From: Paenibacillus castaneae
Lineage (GTDB): Bacteria; Bacillota; Bacilli; Paenibacillales; Paenibacillaceae
Reading direction: 5' to 3'
DNA: 64,000 nt
NCBI RefSeq assembly: GCF_002884445.1
Contig: NZ_KZ614144.1
Span: forward strand, 2,961,551 to 3,025,550
Below are positions 35,464-45,051 of the stretch, piece by piece. The translations under genes were made by a program, and so were the position numbers. Position 1 is the first letter of the stretch, and every line of letters begins with the position of its first letter. The notes beneath the pieces were generated by a model. The model was given only the letters and a program-made list of their open reading frames with translations. It was not told the origin of the DNA and did no database searches.

Positions 35464-35470
35464 CGCGATC

Positions 35471-35501
35471 AGCCCTTTCTAATTAGAAAGGGCTCTCTTT
35501 T
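35471..35501 (+). terminator. Terminator before yesM
   Basis: Perfect 10-bp stem AGCCCTTTCT / AGAAAGGGCT with a 4-nt loop, followed by CTCTTTT. It lies 7 bp after the methyltransferase stop. Confidence 0.85.
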
Positions 35502-35521
35502 CAGAGATGGGGGCATATGCA

Positions 35522-37276
35522 ATGCTTAAAATGAAAGCGCTTTATACGAATTTGCGCATCAAACACAAAATGTTCGTACTCATTTCAATCATTATGCTTG
35601 TTATTGCTTTGCTGGGCGTTATTGTGCAGCAGTATATATTCGATTTCTATGACCGGGAAATTTACGAGCAATCCTCCAAAGCGCTCAGCTTGTCCTCGCT
35701 CAGTATAGAGAATGAATTGATGAAGATGGAGAAGCTTTCATTCATGATCGCGACCGATTCGACGATTCAGCATTATTTAAGATCGATCAAAAGCGGTTTA
35801 TCCGATTATGACAACTATGTGGTGCAACTGACGGTACGAGAGAGAATGGTTAATATCGGAGCACTTGATAAATATGTATTGTCTACTCAGCTTTACGATG
35901 TAAACAACAATGAATATGCGGTGGGCGCAAACTCGGTAACAGTCAATCAAGGGCGGTTAAATGAATACAAGCTGTTAACGAGTGTAAATAAAGGCGGTAA
36001 TTCGTGGATTGCGCCGGATACGACGGATAACTCCTTGATCGCTGCGCGGGAGGTGCGCTCCTTCGAGAAGCTTAATCTCGACTATATCGGTACCTTAGCC
36101 ATACGTATTGATATGAAGAAGCTGTTCAGTGATTTCGCCAAAGGAATGAACAGTAATGACGCAAAGCTGATCATCATGAAAAATAAGCAATCTGTTTACC
36201 CTGAAGCGTCTGAGTTTCCGATTGATCGTCTTGCCGAGCTGAAGGGTGATGAAGGGTACAAGATCATCCGATCGGAGGGAAAGCAATATTTCGTTACGTT
36301 TATGGCTTCTCCAAAAATGGAATGGACGTACTATACCTTGATCCCGTTTGATGAGATTTTTCAACGAATCGAGAAAGTGAAAAAAACGATTCTTATTATT
36401 TTCATTGTGTTGTTCGTTTCGATTCTACTCATTACAGTTTCATTCGCGAATGGAATAACAGAGCCGATTGAACGATTGAATTCAAAAATGAAACGCGTTC
36501 AGCTTGGCCATTTCGAATATATTGAGGAGCCTAACGAGCGTGCGTTAGCCATGGATGAAGTTGGCCAGATGCATCGTAATTTCCGCATTATGGTGGAGCG
36601 GATCAATGAGCTAATCCATGAAAATTACGTCAAGCAGTTAACGATTCGCGATACCGAATTCAAAGCGCTACAAGCGCAGATTAATCCTCATTTTTTGTAC
36701 AATACATTGGAATCGATTAACTGGACAGCAAAGCTCAGCAATCAAACCCGAATTTCTCAAATGGTTGAAGCGCTAGGTTCTTTGCTCCGGACATCGATTA
36801 ACTTGAAGGAGCCGCTCATTCCACTTGGCAAAGAGCTGGACATTATTAGCCATTATGTGACGATACAAAAATTCCGTTTTGATGAACGGCTCGATTTCCA
36901 ACTTGATGTGCCGGATAAAGTGCTTTTTTGCAGCATTCCTAAGCTTTCCTTGCAGCCTCTTGTTGAGAACGCTATTAATTATGGCCTTGAGCAAATGATT
37001 GACACCTGCACGATAAAAATTCATTCTTATATTAAGGATGATCTATTGTTCGTTTCTGTCGAAGACAATGGACCAGGCATGGAACAGCAAATGGTTGTTC
37101 AATTATTGAATGGTGAAGTGAAGACGAAAGGCTCTGGTCTAGGATTAAAAAATATAGAGGATCGCATTAAGCTCCTTTATGGCGAGGCCTACGGATTGAT
37201 GGTTGAGAGCGAACCAAACAAAGGAACGAAGGTCACGTTGATGCTTCCTTATGAAATGAGGGATATCCATGTATAA
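35522..37276 (+). CDS. yesM: Sensor histidine kinase YesM
   Basis: 584 residues from the ATG at 35522 (ATGGGGG 8 bp upstream; an ATG 15 bp earlier is possible). Membrane helix at about 15-38, ~245-residue extracellular domain, second helix about 290-310, HAMP, then the His_kinase domain with QINPHFLYNTLESINW (H390) and HATPase (LVENAINYGLE, DNGPGM, KGSGLGLKNI). It overlaps yesN by 8 bp. The order kinase, regulator, binding protein, two permeases and GH105 hydrolase is that of yesMNOPQR in Bacillus subtilis, the rhamnogalacturonan locus. Confidence 0.93.
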   Translation: MLKMKALYTNLRIKHKMFVLISIIMLVIALLGVIVQQYIFDFYDREIYEQSSKALSLSSLSIENELMKMEKLSFMIATDSTIQHYLRSIKSGLSDYDNYVVQLTVRERMVNIGALDKYVLSTQLYDVNNNEYAVGANSVTVNQGRLNEYKLLTSVNKGGNSWIAPDTTDNSLIAAREVRSFEKLNLDYIGTLAIRIDMKKLFSDFAKGMNSNDAKLIIMKNKQSVYPEASEFPIDRLAELKGDEGYKIIRSEGKQYFVTFMASPKMEWTYYTLIPFDEIFQRIEKVKKTILIIFIVLFVSILLITVSFANGITEPIERLNSKMKRVQLGHFEYIEEPNERALAMDEVGQMHRNFRIMVERINELIHENYVKQLTIRDTEFKALQAQINPHFLYNTLESINWTAKLSNQTRISQMVEALGSLLRTSINLKEPLIPLGKELDIISHYVTIQKFRFDERLDFQLDVPDKVLFCSIPKLSLQPLVENAINYGLEQMIDTCTIKIHSYIKDDLLFVSVEDNGPGMEQQMVVQLLNGEVKTKGSGLGLKNIEDRIKLLYGEAYGLMVESEPNKGTKVTLMLPYEMRDIHV

Positions 37277-38831
37277 AGTGCTGTTAGTTGATGATGAGAA
37301 AATAATCGTGGAGGGCATATCGCGCACGGTAAACTGGAATGCGTATAATACCGAGTTGATTGGTACAGCCAGGCATGGCTTGGAAGCGCTATCTATGATC
37401 GAGAGAGATATGCCGGATATCGTTATTTCCGATATTAAGATGCCTGGTATGAACGGTCTGCAGCTAGTCGAGAAGGTATATGAGAAATATCCGCATATAT
37501 CATTTATTCTGTTGTCTGGCTTCAGTGAGTTTGATTATGCGCGAACTGCGATGCAATTTGGCGTGAAGCATTATTTGCTAAAGCCTTGCAACGAAAATTC
37601 CATTACGGAAGCGATGAGCGAAGTTATTGAAGAGCTGGAGAAACGTCATTCGCAAGAGACCTTCATGCATAATATGCAGAAGGAATTGTCAAAGGTATTG
37701 CCTCATGCGAAGGAACAATTTCTCAAGGAGCTTGTAACGAATAAGACTTACGGGCAGCGGGATTGGGACGATTATGGCCGGCTTTTCCGGATTACGATCG
37801 ATAATGATAAAATTCGTCTTCTCTTGTTTCAGCTTGAAGGGAAGTTTGAGTTTGAGCATATGTTTGCTATTAAGAATATAGCAGAGGACGTGCTGGGGCA
37901 ATCGATTATGCTGCTTAGCACAACGATTGGAAAGCATGTGCTGCTGCTCATTAAGGATACACAGGAGACAGAAACCGAATCATTATTCACGCAGCTGAAA
38001 GAAATTAAAAATACGTTTACCTCCTATTATAAGCTGGATGCGACTGTTGCCGTTAGCGATGCCGGACAGATTATTCATGCACGCAAAATGTACCGAGAAA
38101 CGTTGGAATGCTTGAACTATCAATTTTATTTAGGCGAAGGCAGCATCATTACGAAAAAGGACATCGAGCATGATGAAGTTGGTATAGTTAAGCCCTTTAT
38201 CTATGATGAAGAACCGATCTGCATGCACGTCAAATCAGGAGATTGGGAATATGTCGGCGCCGAGCTGAGGAACTATTTCGAAATGCTGGCTGACAGCCGC
38301 ATGGATACTCATTTGAGCAAATCCTATGTAATTCCGCTTTATGTATCCATTGTCAGGCAAGGAAAGCCAGATGAAATAAATGATTATTTAAAGAAAATCG
38401 CCAGCTTCGATCAATTTCATACTCTACGTACAATAGAGCAGTTCGTGACAGAAAATGCGCAGCAGATTTGTTTGAATAATTACCAAATGCAAACGAAAAA
38501 GCATTCATGCATCATACATAAAATGATTGGAATAATCAAAGAGCATATTTCTAATCCGGACTTATCGCTCAACTGGGTGGCAAGTGAAATCCTATATATG
38601 AATGCTGATTATTTAGGTAAGCTGTTCAAGAAGGAAACGGGAGAAAAGTTTTCTAATTATGTTGTAAAGCTTCGTATGGAAAAAGCGATGGAGGAAATCG
38701 AGAAGACAGGTGATGTAAAGGTGTTCGAGCTTGCCGAGAGGCTCGGATTCGGAGATAATCCGCAATACTTCAGCCAGGTATTCAAGAAATATACGGGCTT
38801 TACGCCCTCCGAATACAAAAGGTCGCCATAA
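37269..38831 (+). CDS. yesN: Response regulator YesN, AraC type
   Basis: 520 residues. Receiver domain with D8/D9 (LLVDDEK), phospho-acceptor D55 (VISDIKMPGMNG) and Lys in HYLLKPC. The C-terminal AraC domain shows LSLNWVASEILYMNADYLGK and VFELAERLGFGDNPQYFSQV, followed by FKKYTGFTP. It should activate yesO onwards, whose promoter has a good -10 but no clear -35. Its stop codon forms the loop of the following terminator. Confidence 0.93.
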   Translation: MYKVLLVDDEKIIVEGISRTVNWNAYNTELIGTARHGLEALSMIERDMPDIVISDIKMPGMNGLQLVEKVYEKYPHISFILLSGFSEFDYARTAMQFGVKHYLLKPCNENSITEAMSEVIEELEKRHSQETFMHNMQKELSKVLPHAKEQFLKELVTNKTYGQRDWDDYGRLFRITIDNDKIRLLLFQLEGKFEFEHMFAIKNIAEDVLGQSIMLLSTTIGKHVLLLIKDTQETETESLFTQLKEIKNTFTSYYKLDATVAVSDAGQIIHARKMYRETLECLNYQFYLGEGSIITKKDIEHDEVGIVKPFIYDEEPICMHVKSGDWEYVGAELRNYFEMLADSRMDTHLSKSYVIPLYVSIVRQGKPDEINDYLKKIASFDQFHTLRTIEQFVTENAQQICLNNYQMQTKKHSCIIHKMIGIIKEHISNPDLSLNWVASEILYMNADYLGKLFKKETGEKFSNYVVKLRMEKAMEEIEKTGDVKVFELAERLGFGDNPQYFSQVFKKYTGFTPSEYKRSP

Positions 38832-38850
38832 TGGCGACCTCTGTTTTTTT
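38820..38850 (+). terminator. Terminator of yesMN
   Basis: Perfect 9-bp stem AGGTCGCCA / TGGCGACCT whose 3-nt loop is the yesN stop codon TAA, followed by CTG and seven T. It separates the regulatory genes from the transport operon. Confidence 0.9.
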
Positions 38851-38896
38851 AACAAAGAAAGCGGTTTTTTTAATTCCGACATTTCGACATCCATCT

Positions 38897-38902
38897 TATA
38901 AT
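38897..38902 (+). promoter_or_regulatory. Candidate -10 element of the yesO operon
   Basis: TATAAT 45 bp before the yesO start. The hexamer 17 bp upstream (TTCCGA) is a poor -35, consistent with a need for YesN. Confidence 0.35.
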
Positions 38903-38946
38903 AAACCTTGTAAACAACATTAAAGAGTCTGGAAGGGGCGTAACAA

Positions 38947-40290
38947 ATGAAAGCACCAAAGAAAATGCTTTTGATGCTCATGGCTTTTGCACTTGTTCTC
39001 GTAAGCGCTTGCGGAAGCGGGAATTCTAACAGCAGCGACAAGGCTACTAACACACCTAACAATTCGAACACCGGTACAGAAGTTACAGAAAAACCAGCGG
39101 AAGCTAAACCGGTAACGCTTCGCATCGCATGGTGGGGTGGACAGCCGCGCCATGATTACACGATGAAGGTTATTGAAATGTACAAAGAGAAAAATCCAAA
39201 CGTAACGATTGAAATGGAATATGCGAACTATGATGATTACTGGAAGAAGCTTGCTCCTCAAGCAGCAGCTAACGAGCTTCCGGATATTATCCAAATCGAT
39301 ACTCAGAACTACTCCCAATATGCCGGCAGAAATCAGCTGGCTGATCTGACTCCTTACTTAAATAACCAAATTGACGTATCTGATATCGCACAAAATGCGA
39401 TCGACGGCGGTAAAATGGGCGACAAGCTGTATGGTATCAACCTTGGTGTAAACGCGCTTGGACTAAACTATGATCCAGCTCTTCTGAAAAAAGCAGGTAT
39501 CGACTCCATTCCAGAAAATTGGACGTGGGATGATTATGTAGCGATGGCAGCTAAAGCAAAAGCAGCAGGCCTATTCTTCGATAGCGGTATGCGTGCGGAA
39601 GTGTTCTTCGGATATTACTTGCGTACTCATGATAAAACGTTGTTCAATGCTGAAGGCACTGGACTTGGTTATGAAGACGATCAATTATTTACAGATTTCT
39701 TCGGTATGCTGTCCAAATTAGTTATTGATGGCGCAGTACCTTCACCAGACGTACTTGCACAAATTAAAGGCGCTGAAGACAGCCATCTTGTATTAAATCA
39801 AGGTATCGGCGTATGGCAATGGTCCAACCAATATGTGGGCTTGCAGCAGGTTGCAAACCGTCCGCTTGCACTCGCTCCAATGGTTGGTCCGAATATGACA
39901 AAAGGCTTGTTCTTGAAGCCAAGTATGTTCTTCTCTGTTTCTGAGCATTCCAAAGTAAAAGAAGAGGCAGCTAAATTTATCAGCTTCTTCGTTAACGATA
40001 TTGAAGCTAACAAATTGATTCTAGGTGATCGGGGTGTTCCGGTTTCCTCTAAAGTTAAAGAAGCATTAAAAGAAGTTTCCACAGAAGCTCAAGTTCAAGT
40101 ATATGACTATGTTGCATGGGCTGAAACGAACAGCTCCCCAATGGATCCACCAGATCCGATTGGTTCAGCTGAAGTGTTCAAATCATTGACTAGCCTTGCA
40201 GAACAAATGAACTACAACAAAATTAAGCCTGAAGACGCAGCTAAGAAATTTAGAGACGAAGCTACCTCCATTCTTAAGAAAAACAAGTAA
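38947..40290 (+). CDS. yesO: Oligosaccharide-binding lipoprotein YesO
   Basis: 447 residues. Signal peptide with lipobox LVSAC, lipidated at C22, then a Ser/Asn/Thr-rich tether (23-55) and a family-1 sugar-binding fold (RIAWWGGQPRHDYT, ELPDIIQIDTQNY, GVWQWSNQY). GGAAGGGG precedes the ATG. In Bacillus the YesOPQ importer takes up unsaturated rhamnogalacturonan fragments; the same gene order supports that substrate here. A hairpin follows, before yesP. Confidence 0.9.
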   Translation: MKAPKKMLLMLMAFALVLVSACGSGNSNSSDKATNTPNNSNTGTEVTEKPAEAKPVTLRIAWWGGQPRHDYTMKVIEMYKEKNPNVTIEMEYANYDDYWKKLAPQAAANELPDIIQIDTQNYSQYAGRNQLADLTPYLNNQIDVSDIAQNAIDGGKMGDKLYGINLGVNALGLNYDPALLKKAGIDSIPENWTWDDYVAMAAKAKAAGLFFDSGMRAEVFFGYYLRTHDKTLFNAEGTGLGYEDDQLFTDFFGMLSKLVIDGAVPSPDVLAQIKGAEDSHLVLNQGIGVWQWSNQYVGLQQVANRPLALAPMVGPNMTKGLFLKPSMFFSVSEHSKVKEEAAKFISFFVNDIEANKLILGDRGVPVSSKVKEALKEVSTEAQVQVYDYVAWAETNSSPMDPPDPIGSAEVFKSLTSLAEQMNYNKIKPEDAAKKFRDEATSILKKNK

Positions 40291-40306
40291 CATTGTTTAA
40301 GCAGAT

Positions 40307-40336
40307 GCGATGGCTGGTCCTTAGATCGGCCATCGC
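40307..40336 (+). other. Intercistronic hairpin between yesO and yesP
   Basis: GCGATGGC / GCCATCGC (40307-40314 with 40329-40336), 14-nt loop, followed by TCTTTC. It matches in position the hairpin at 7454-7484 and probably lowers permease relative to binding-protein expression. Confidence 0.7.
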
Positions 40337-40381
40337 TCTTTCATTCCTGGAAAGTAAGACTTCGTATAGGAGTTGGATAAG

Positions 40382-41281
40382 ATGAAATCGCAATCACTTA
40401 AAAATAACTTGATTGGTTATACGTTTATCGGGCCTTTTGTTATCGGGTTTTTATTGTTCACCTTAGTACCTGCGATAGCATCCTTATATTTTTCGATTAC
40501 GGATTATGATTTATTATCGACTCCTTCCTTAATTGGGATGGAAAATTACACGTCAATGTTCACCAGTGATTCCAAGTTTGGAACTTCTCTAAAAGTAACA
40601 TTTTTGTATGTATTCATCGGTGTACCGCTTCGTTTAGCATTTGCCTTGTTTATTGCCATGATCTTAAATACAGCTTCGAAAGCAATCGGGTTATATCGGA
40701 CCGTTTATTATCTTCCTTCCATTATCGGCGGGAGCGTTGCAGTTTCAATTATGTGGCGCAATCTGTATGGTGATCAAGGAGTTATAAACATTTTTCTGAA
40801 TGCACTCGGTTTAGATAGCGTGAGATGGTTTGCAGAACCTGCAGCCGCGCTTTGGATGCTCATTACTTTATCTGTTTGGCAGTTTGGTTCTTCAATGCTC
40901 ATTTTTCTAGCTGGACTCAAAAACATTCCGCCTGAATTATATGAAGCTTCCAATGTTGATGGTGCCGGTCCCGTCGTTCGTTTTTTCAAAATTACGCTGC
41001 CGATGCTAAGTCCGATTATTTTGTTCAACACCATCATGCAGACGATCGGCGCATTTATGACCTTCGTTCCGGCGTATATCATTTCCAAGGGTGAGGGCGG
41101 TCCATTAGACGGTACACTTCTTTATTCACTCTACTTGTTCCGGCAAGCCTTCGTATATTTCAATATGGGCTACGCCTCTGCAATGGCTTGGGTCATGCTC
41201 ATCATTGTCGCCATTTTAACAGGCATTCTATTTGCAACATCTAAGAAATGGGTTCATTACGAGTCGAAAGGTGGCCATTAA
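40382..41281 (+). CDS. yesP: Oligosaccharide ABC permease YesP, MalF type
   Basis: 299 residues from the ATG at 40382 (TAGGAG upstream; an in-frame TTG 9 bp earlier sits on the site itself). Six membrane helices; EAA loop [20 protein letters not shown], then TLPMLSP. It ends 2 bp before yesQ. With YesQ it forms the channel of a CUT1 importer that lacks its own ATPase; MsmX energises the Bacillus counterpart. Confidence 0.92.
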   Translation: MKSQSLKNNLIGYTFIGPFVIGFLLFTLVPAIASLYFSITDYDLLSTPSLIGMENYTSMFTSDSKFGTSLKVTFLYVFIGVPLRLAFALFIAMILNTASKAIGLYRTVYYLPSIIGGSVAVSIMWRNLYGDQGVINIFLNALGLDSVRWFAEPAAALWMLITLSVWQFGSSMLIFLAGLKNIPPELYEASNVDGAGPVVRFFKITLPMLSPIILFNTIMQTIGAFMTFVPAYIISKGEGGPLDGTLLYSLYLFRQAFVYFNMGYASAMAWVMLIIVAILTGILFATSKKWVHYESKGGH

Positions 41282-41283
41282 TT

Positions 41284-42120
41284 ATGGTAATGAAAAAGCT
41301 GAAGTGGCCGATTTACCATACCTTTGTTACTATACTCGCAATAGGAATGGTTTATCCTGTATTGTGGCTGTTAATGAGTTCCTTCAAGCAGAGCAATCTT
41401 ATATTCGCAACAGCAGATTCCCTTATTCCTCAGCCTTGGGTTTGGGAAAATTATAAAATCGGCTGGATTGGAATTGCAGGTCAATCCTTTGGTCACTTTA
41501 TTATGAATTCTCTTGAAATCGTCGTTATCGCAACCATCGGAGCGGTATTATCTTCAGCTTTCATCGCTTTTGGATTTGCAAGGCTGAATTTCAAGGGCAA
41601 AACGTTTTGGTTTGGGATTATGATGGTTACACTCATGCTACCGCATGATGTGGTGCTTGTTCCGCAATATATTTTGTTCGCTAAGCTTCACTGGCTTAAT
41701 TCCATTAAGCCTATCGTTATTCCGCAATATTTTGGAATCCCATTTTTCATTTTCCTGCTTATTCAGTTTATTAGAACGATCCCTTCAGAGCTTGATGAGG
41801 CAGCTACGATTGACGGATGCGGAAAATTCCGTTTATTTTTTAGAATCATTTTGCCATTGGTCGTGCCTGCACTTGCTACTGCTGCCATTTTCTCATTCTA
41901 CTGGCGGTGGGAGGACTTGCTCGGACCGGTGCTATACTTGAACCGTCCAAGCTTGTACCCGGTATCTATGGGACTTAAGATGTTCCTCGACAGTGATACC
42001 GTATCGAACTGGGGTGCCATGTTCGCGATGTCGATTGTAAGCTTGCTTCCGGTGCTGGGTGTATTTTTCGCTTTTCAGAAGTATATTGTTGAAGGAATTA
42101 GCACTAGTGGTTTAAAATAG
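41284..42120 (+). CDS. yesQ: Oligosaccharide ABC permease YesQ, MalG type
   Basis: 278 residues from the ATG at 41284, which has AAAGGTGG 9 bp upstream inside the end of yesP; the frame extends upstream. Six membrane helices; EAA loop [20 protein letters not shown], then ILPLVVP. The C terminus ([14 protein letters not shown]) is typical of MalG-type subunits. GH105 hydrolase yesR follows after 33 bp. Confidence 0.92.
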   Translation: MVMKKLKWPIYHTFVTILAIGMVYPVLWLLMSSFKQSNLIFATADSLIPQPWVWENYKIGWIGIAGQSFGHFIMNSLEIVVIATIGAVLSSAFIAFGFARLNFKGKTFWFGIMMVTLMLPHDVVLVPQYILFAKLHWLNSIKPIVIPQYFGIPFFIFLLIQFIRTIPSELDEAATIDGCGKFRLFFRIILPLVVPALATAAIFSFYWRWEDLLGPVLYLNRPSLYPVSMGLKMFLDSDTVSNWGAMFAMSIVSLLPVLGVFFAFQKYIVEGISTSGLK

Positions 42121-42153
42121 TAGAATCGCAAAGAGAGGGAGAGGGATTTGGAT

Positions 42154-43185
42154 ATGCCGCAGCTTCAATTTGACGAAAATCATATTCGTGACGTAATCGA
42201 TCGTGTTGTTGACCGTACATTTAGAATGGACTTTAGTTGGGACTGGCCGGGCGGTGTCGCTTTCTACGGTGTTGCTGAAGCTTATGAAGCGACAGGCAAT
42301 GAGCGCTATATTGATCTGCTTAAGGAATGGATAGATGAGAAGCTGGAGGATGGCCTGCCTAAGCTATCCGTTAATGGGGTATCGATTGGACATTCACTGA
42401 TCTCGCTCTATAAAGCTACCAATGACCAGAAATATTTAGATGTTGCTATTCAAATGGCGGAGTACTTAAAGCATGATGCTGTACGTTTCGCAGATGGGAT
42501 ATTCCAGCATACTGTGAATTCCGAAACGTATAATTTCCCAGAGCAAGCTTGGGTGGATACGATGATGATGGCTGGCTATTTCCTCGTTCGTATGGGACAT
42601 TTGCTGGACCGCAACGATTATTTAGAGGATGGCATAAAGCAGTATCACGGACATGAGAATTTCTTACAGGATCCAGTAACGAACCTGTATTATCATGGCT
42701 GGGATAATATTGCTCAGAATCATATGTCCTCCATCTTCTGGGCGCGTGGAAATTCATGGGCTGCGCTCACAATGGCAAAGGCTTTGCCGCATATCGCTGT
42801 GCAGCATCCCGCATTTATGATCATAGAAGGATCGATGCGTGATCAGCTTAGCACACTAGTCCGATTGCAAGCGGATAATGGGCTGTGGCATACGGTTCTG
42901 AATGATGATACCTCTTATTATGAGACTTCGGGCTCAGCCGGCATTGCAACTGGTTTGTTCGCTTTCGGTTCGCTCTACAATAAATATATTCAACGTTCCA
43001 TCGATGGCATCTTGAGTCAAATTACGGAAGACGGCTCTGTACTGAACGTATCAGCTGGTACGGCTGTCATGAATGATTTGCAAGGTTATCGCGATGTAGC
43101 ACATAAACGTGTACAAGGCTGGGGTCAAGGACTTGCGCTTGCTTTCTTAGCAGAGCTGCTTAAATCCCAAAAACGAGTATTTTAA
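42154..43185 (+). CDS. yesR: Unsaturated rhamnogalacturonyl hydrolase, GH105
   Basis: 343 residues from the ATG at 42154 (GAGAGGGA upstream; a TTG two codons earlier is less likely), close to Bacillus YesR (344). Cytoplasmic, no signal peptide. The (alpha/alpha)6 barrel shows the catalytic Asp D135 in QAWVDTMMMAGYF and HGWDNIAQNHMSSIFWARGN. It removes the unsaturated galacturonic acid from rhamnogalacturonan-lyase products once the importer has brought them in. It is the last gene of the operon, followed by a strong terminator. Confidence 0.93.
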   Translation: MPQLQFDENHIRDVIDRVVDRTFRMDFSWDWPGGVAFYGVAEAYEATGNERYIDLLKEWIDEKLEDGLPKLSVNGVSIGHSLISLYKATNDQKYLDVAIQMAEYLKHDAVRFADGIFQHTVNSETYNFPEQAWVDTMMMAGYFLVRMGHLLDRNDYLEDGIKQYHGHENFLQDPVTNLYYHGWDNIAQNHMSSIFWARGNSWAALTMAKALPHIAVQHPAFMIIEGSMRDQLSTLVRLQADNGLWHTVLNDDTSYYETSGSAGIATGLFAFGSLYNKYIQRSIDGILSQITEDGSVLNVSAGTAVMNDLQGYRDVAHKRVQGWGQGLALAFLAELLKSQKRVF

Positions 43186-43250
43186 TAATAATGGTTGATG
43201 AAACAGCCGCTCTTGTGCTAAAGTTTCACTAATAACATATTTTTCGGGAA

Positions 43251-43300
43251 AGCATCCTGATTCTTCTTGTTTTTTACAAGCGGAATCAGGATGCTTTTTT
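43251..43300 (+). terminator. Terminator of the yes operon
   Basis: AGCATCCTGATTC / GAATCAGGATGCT (43251-43263 with 43283-43295), with inner CTTGT / ACAAG pairing and six T. Confidence 0.93.
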
Positions 43301-43344
43301 CTGTTCATTGGGATGTTAACGAGGATATTGTAGGGGGAAATAAT

Positions 43345-44964
43345 ATGGAAGCATCACATTTGTCATTTACTCCTTTTCGGAAAGGCGAGGTGTATAACGA
43401 TCGCTACCGTATTGCAGGGCTGCTGGGAAACGGTGGAATGAGCGTTGTTTATGCTGTCGAGGACTTGAAGCTGGAGGGAACACTAAGAGCAATGAAGGTA
43501 ACGGTTCCATTGCCAGACAGAAGCGGAAGATATAATGATGAGGCTTCTACATTAATAAAGCTGAACCATCCTCATTTGCCATTAATAGTTGATTACTTTC
43601 CACCCTCCGAAGGAAGCTTCGAGGTTCTAGTAATGGATTATATCAATGGGCTTACGCTAAAAGAATGGATAGAGAGTAGAAGCATGGGCATTAGCTTTCC
43701 CGAAATGATAACGGTCGCTAGACAGCTTTGCTCTGCTCTCATTTATTTGCACAGCCAGATTCCGCCTATTATTCATCGTGATTTGAAGCCATCCAACGTG
43801 ATGATTGATCATATGGGCCATGTCAAGTTGATTGACTTTGGAATATCCAGACAGTTCAAAGAGGGACAGCAGCAGGATACCGTTCAGCTTGGGACGGTGG
43901 GCTACGCCGCACCGGAACAGGCTGGCGGGGGACAAAGCGACGAGAGAACGGACGTCTATGGACTAGGCGCCTTGCTTTATTATTTAGCAAGCGGCGGAGA
44001 AGTTTATCGACCAAATGAGACAATTGGTGCTGCTAACCAATCTCTTAAAGCTTTGCAGCGAGTCGTCCCTAAGCCGTTCATCCTTGCACTTGAGCGCATG
44101 CTCCAAACAAATCCGCAGTACCGCTATCGCTCTATGCTGGAGGTGGATTCTGTCTTGCAAAGCTTCGTTCATTCAGCTGAGGACAAACATGCTTCGATGA
44201 CTCAGTTAAAGACTCCTCAGCTGCATTCATCCCATCAAATCCGTGTATGCTTTCTGTCGTTGTCACCAGGTTCAGGTGCTACCTTCTTGGCGCTTTCGGT
44301 GGCTGCTTTGTTAAGCAAGCAAGACGTACCCGTTACTGCAATTGAATATGCGGGACTTCGTCCTGAATGGCATGCCTGGCTTCCTCAGCATACGAAGAGG
44401 GCTGTCGTTAATCCATATTCAGCAACGGTAATAGATGAGCGTTACGATCATTACAAGGACGATAATAGCAAATCGAATTGGCTGGCGCTCAAACCGCATG
44501 AAATGGCCAACGAAGCAAATCAAGAACAGAAATATGAACAAATGGTCCGACTAATTAATGGAATGGTTCAAGTAATTGATCTTTCAGGAAAGTGGGAAGA
44601 GCCTCAGGCTCTTCGTCAATTACTGCAATCGCGATTTGTATTCGTTGTAGCGGATCCCTCGGTAGCGAAGTGGCAAGCAAGTGATTTGAGAAAACTTGAA
44701 AAAATAAAGGTTGAGCTGCTCAAGAACGGTGCAGCAATGAGCTGGATTGCCAATAAGGACATCAGATTTCGAGGCCGGAATGAATGGTTGAGCTTATTCC
44801 CAGCGATACCTGATGCTGTAATTCCATTATTTTCACCGGATATGATGCTAAATTTGCTATGGGGTGGACGCTCCATTACGGACGATGCTCGACTTTCCAG
44901 AAGGCTTCAACGTGCCTTAAAGCCTGTTTTTACAATGCTGAACAATGAAATTAGCACAATATGA
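43345..44964 (+). CDS. Ser/Thr protein kinase fused to a MinD/ParA-like pseudo-ATPase
   Basis: 539 residues from the ATG at 43345 (AGGGGG upstream). Residues ~15-285 are a complete Hanks-type kinase: glycine loop LLGNGGMSVVY, Lys K51 (RAMKV), HRDLKPSN with D146, LIDFG and the activation segment ending GTVGYAAPEQ. No membrane helix and no PASTA repeats follow, unlike PrkC. Instead residues ~299-539 resemble a SIMIBI-class NTPase: a degenerate P-loop SPGSGATFLALSVAALLS without the usual Lys, and VQVIDLSGKW and FVFVVADPS strands. The second domain probably does not hydrolyse ATP and may act in localisation or binding. Substrates unknown. Confidence 0.85.
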   Translation: MEASHLSFTPFRKGEVYNDRYRIAGLLGNGGMSVVYAVEDLKLEGTLRAMKVTVPLPDRSGRYNDEASTLIKLNHPHLPLIVDYFPPSEGSFEVLVMDYINGLTLKEWIESRSMGISFPEMITVARQLCSALIYLHSQIPPIIHRDLKPSNVMIDHMGHVKLIDFGISRQFKEGQQQDTVQLGTVGYAAPEQAGGGQSDERTDVYGLGALLYYLASGGEVYRPNETIGAANQSLKALQRVVPKPFILALERMLQTNPQYRYRSMLEVDSVLQSFVHSAEDKHASMTQLKTPQLHSSHQIRVCFLSLSPGSGATFLALSVAALLSKQDVPVTAIEYAGLRPEWHAWLPQHTKRAVVNPYSATVIDERYDHYKDDNSKSNWLALKPHEMANEANQEQKYEQMVRLINGMVQVIDLSGKWEEPQALRQLLQSRFVFVVADPSVAKWQASDLRKLEKIKVELLKNGAAMSWIANKDIRFRGRNEWLSLFPAIPDAVIPLFSPDMMLNLLWGGRSITDDARLSRRLQRALKPVFTMLNNEISTI

Positions 44965-44976
44965 CGTTCAGTGTGG

Positions 44977-45026
44977 TACAATAATACGGGTAAAAACGAG
45001 AAATTTCGTATTCCGTTATTATTGTA
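44977..45026 (+). other. Long inverted repeat in the ABC-F leader
   Basis: TACAATAATACGG (44977-44989) pairs with CCGTTATTATTGTA (45013-45026) with one bulged base, enclosing a 23-nt loop. It ends 25 bp before the ABC-F start, close to the GGAG site, and could affect translation. Confidence 0.5.
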
Positions 45027-45051
45027 TATATATGAATGGAGATAAAAAGAA

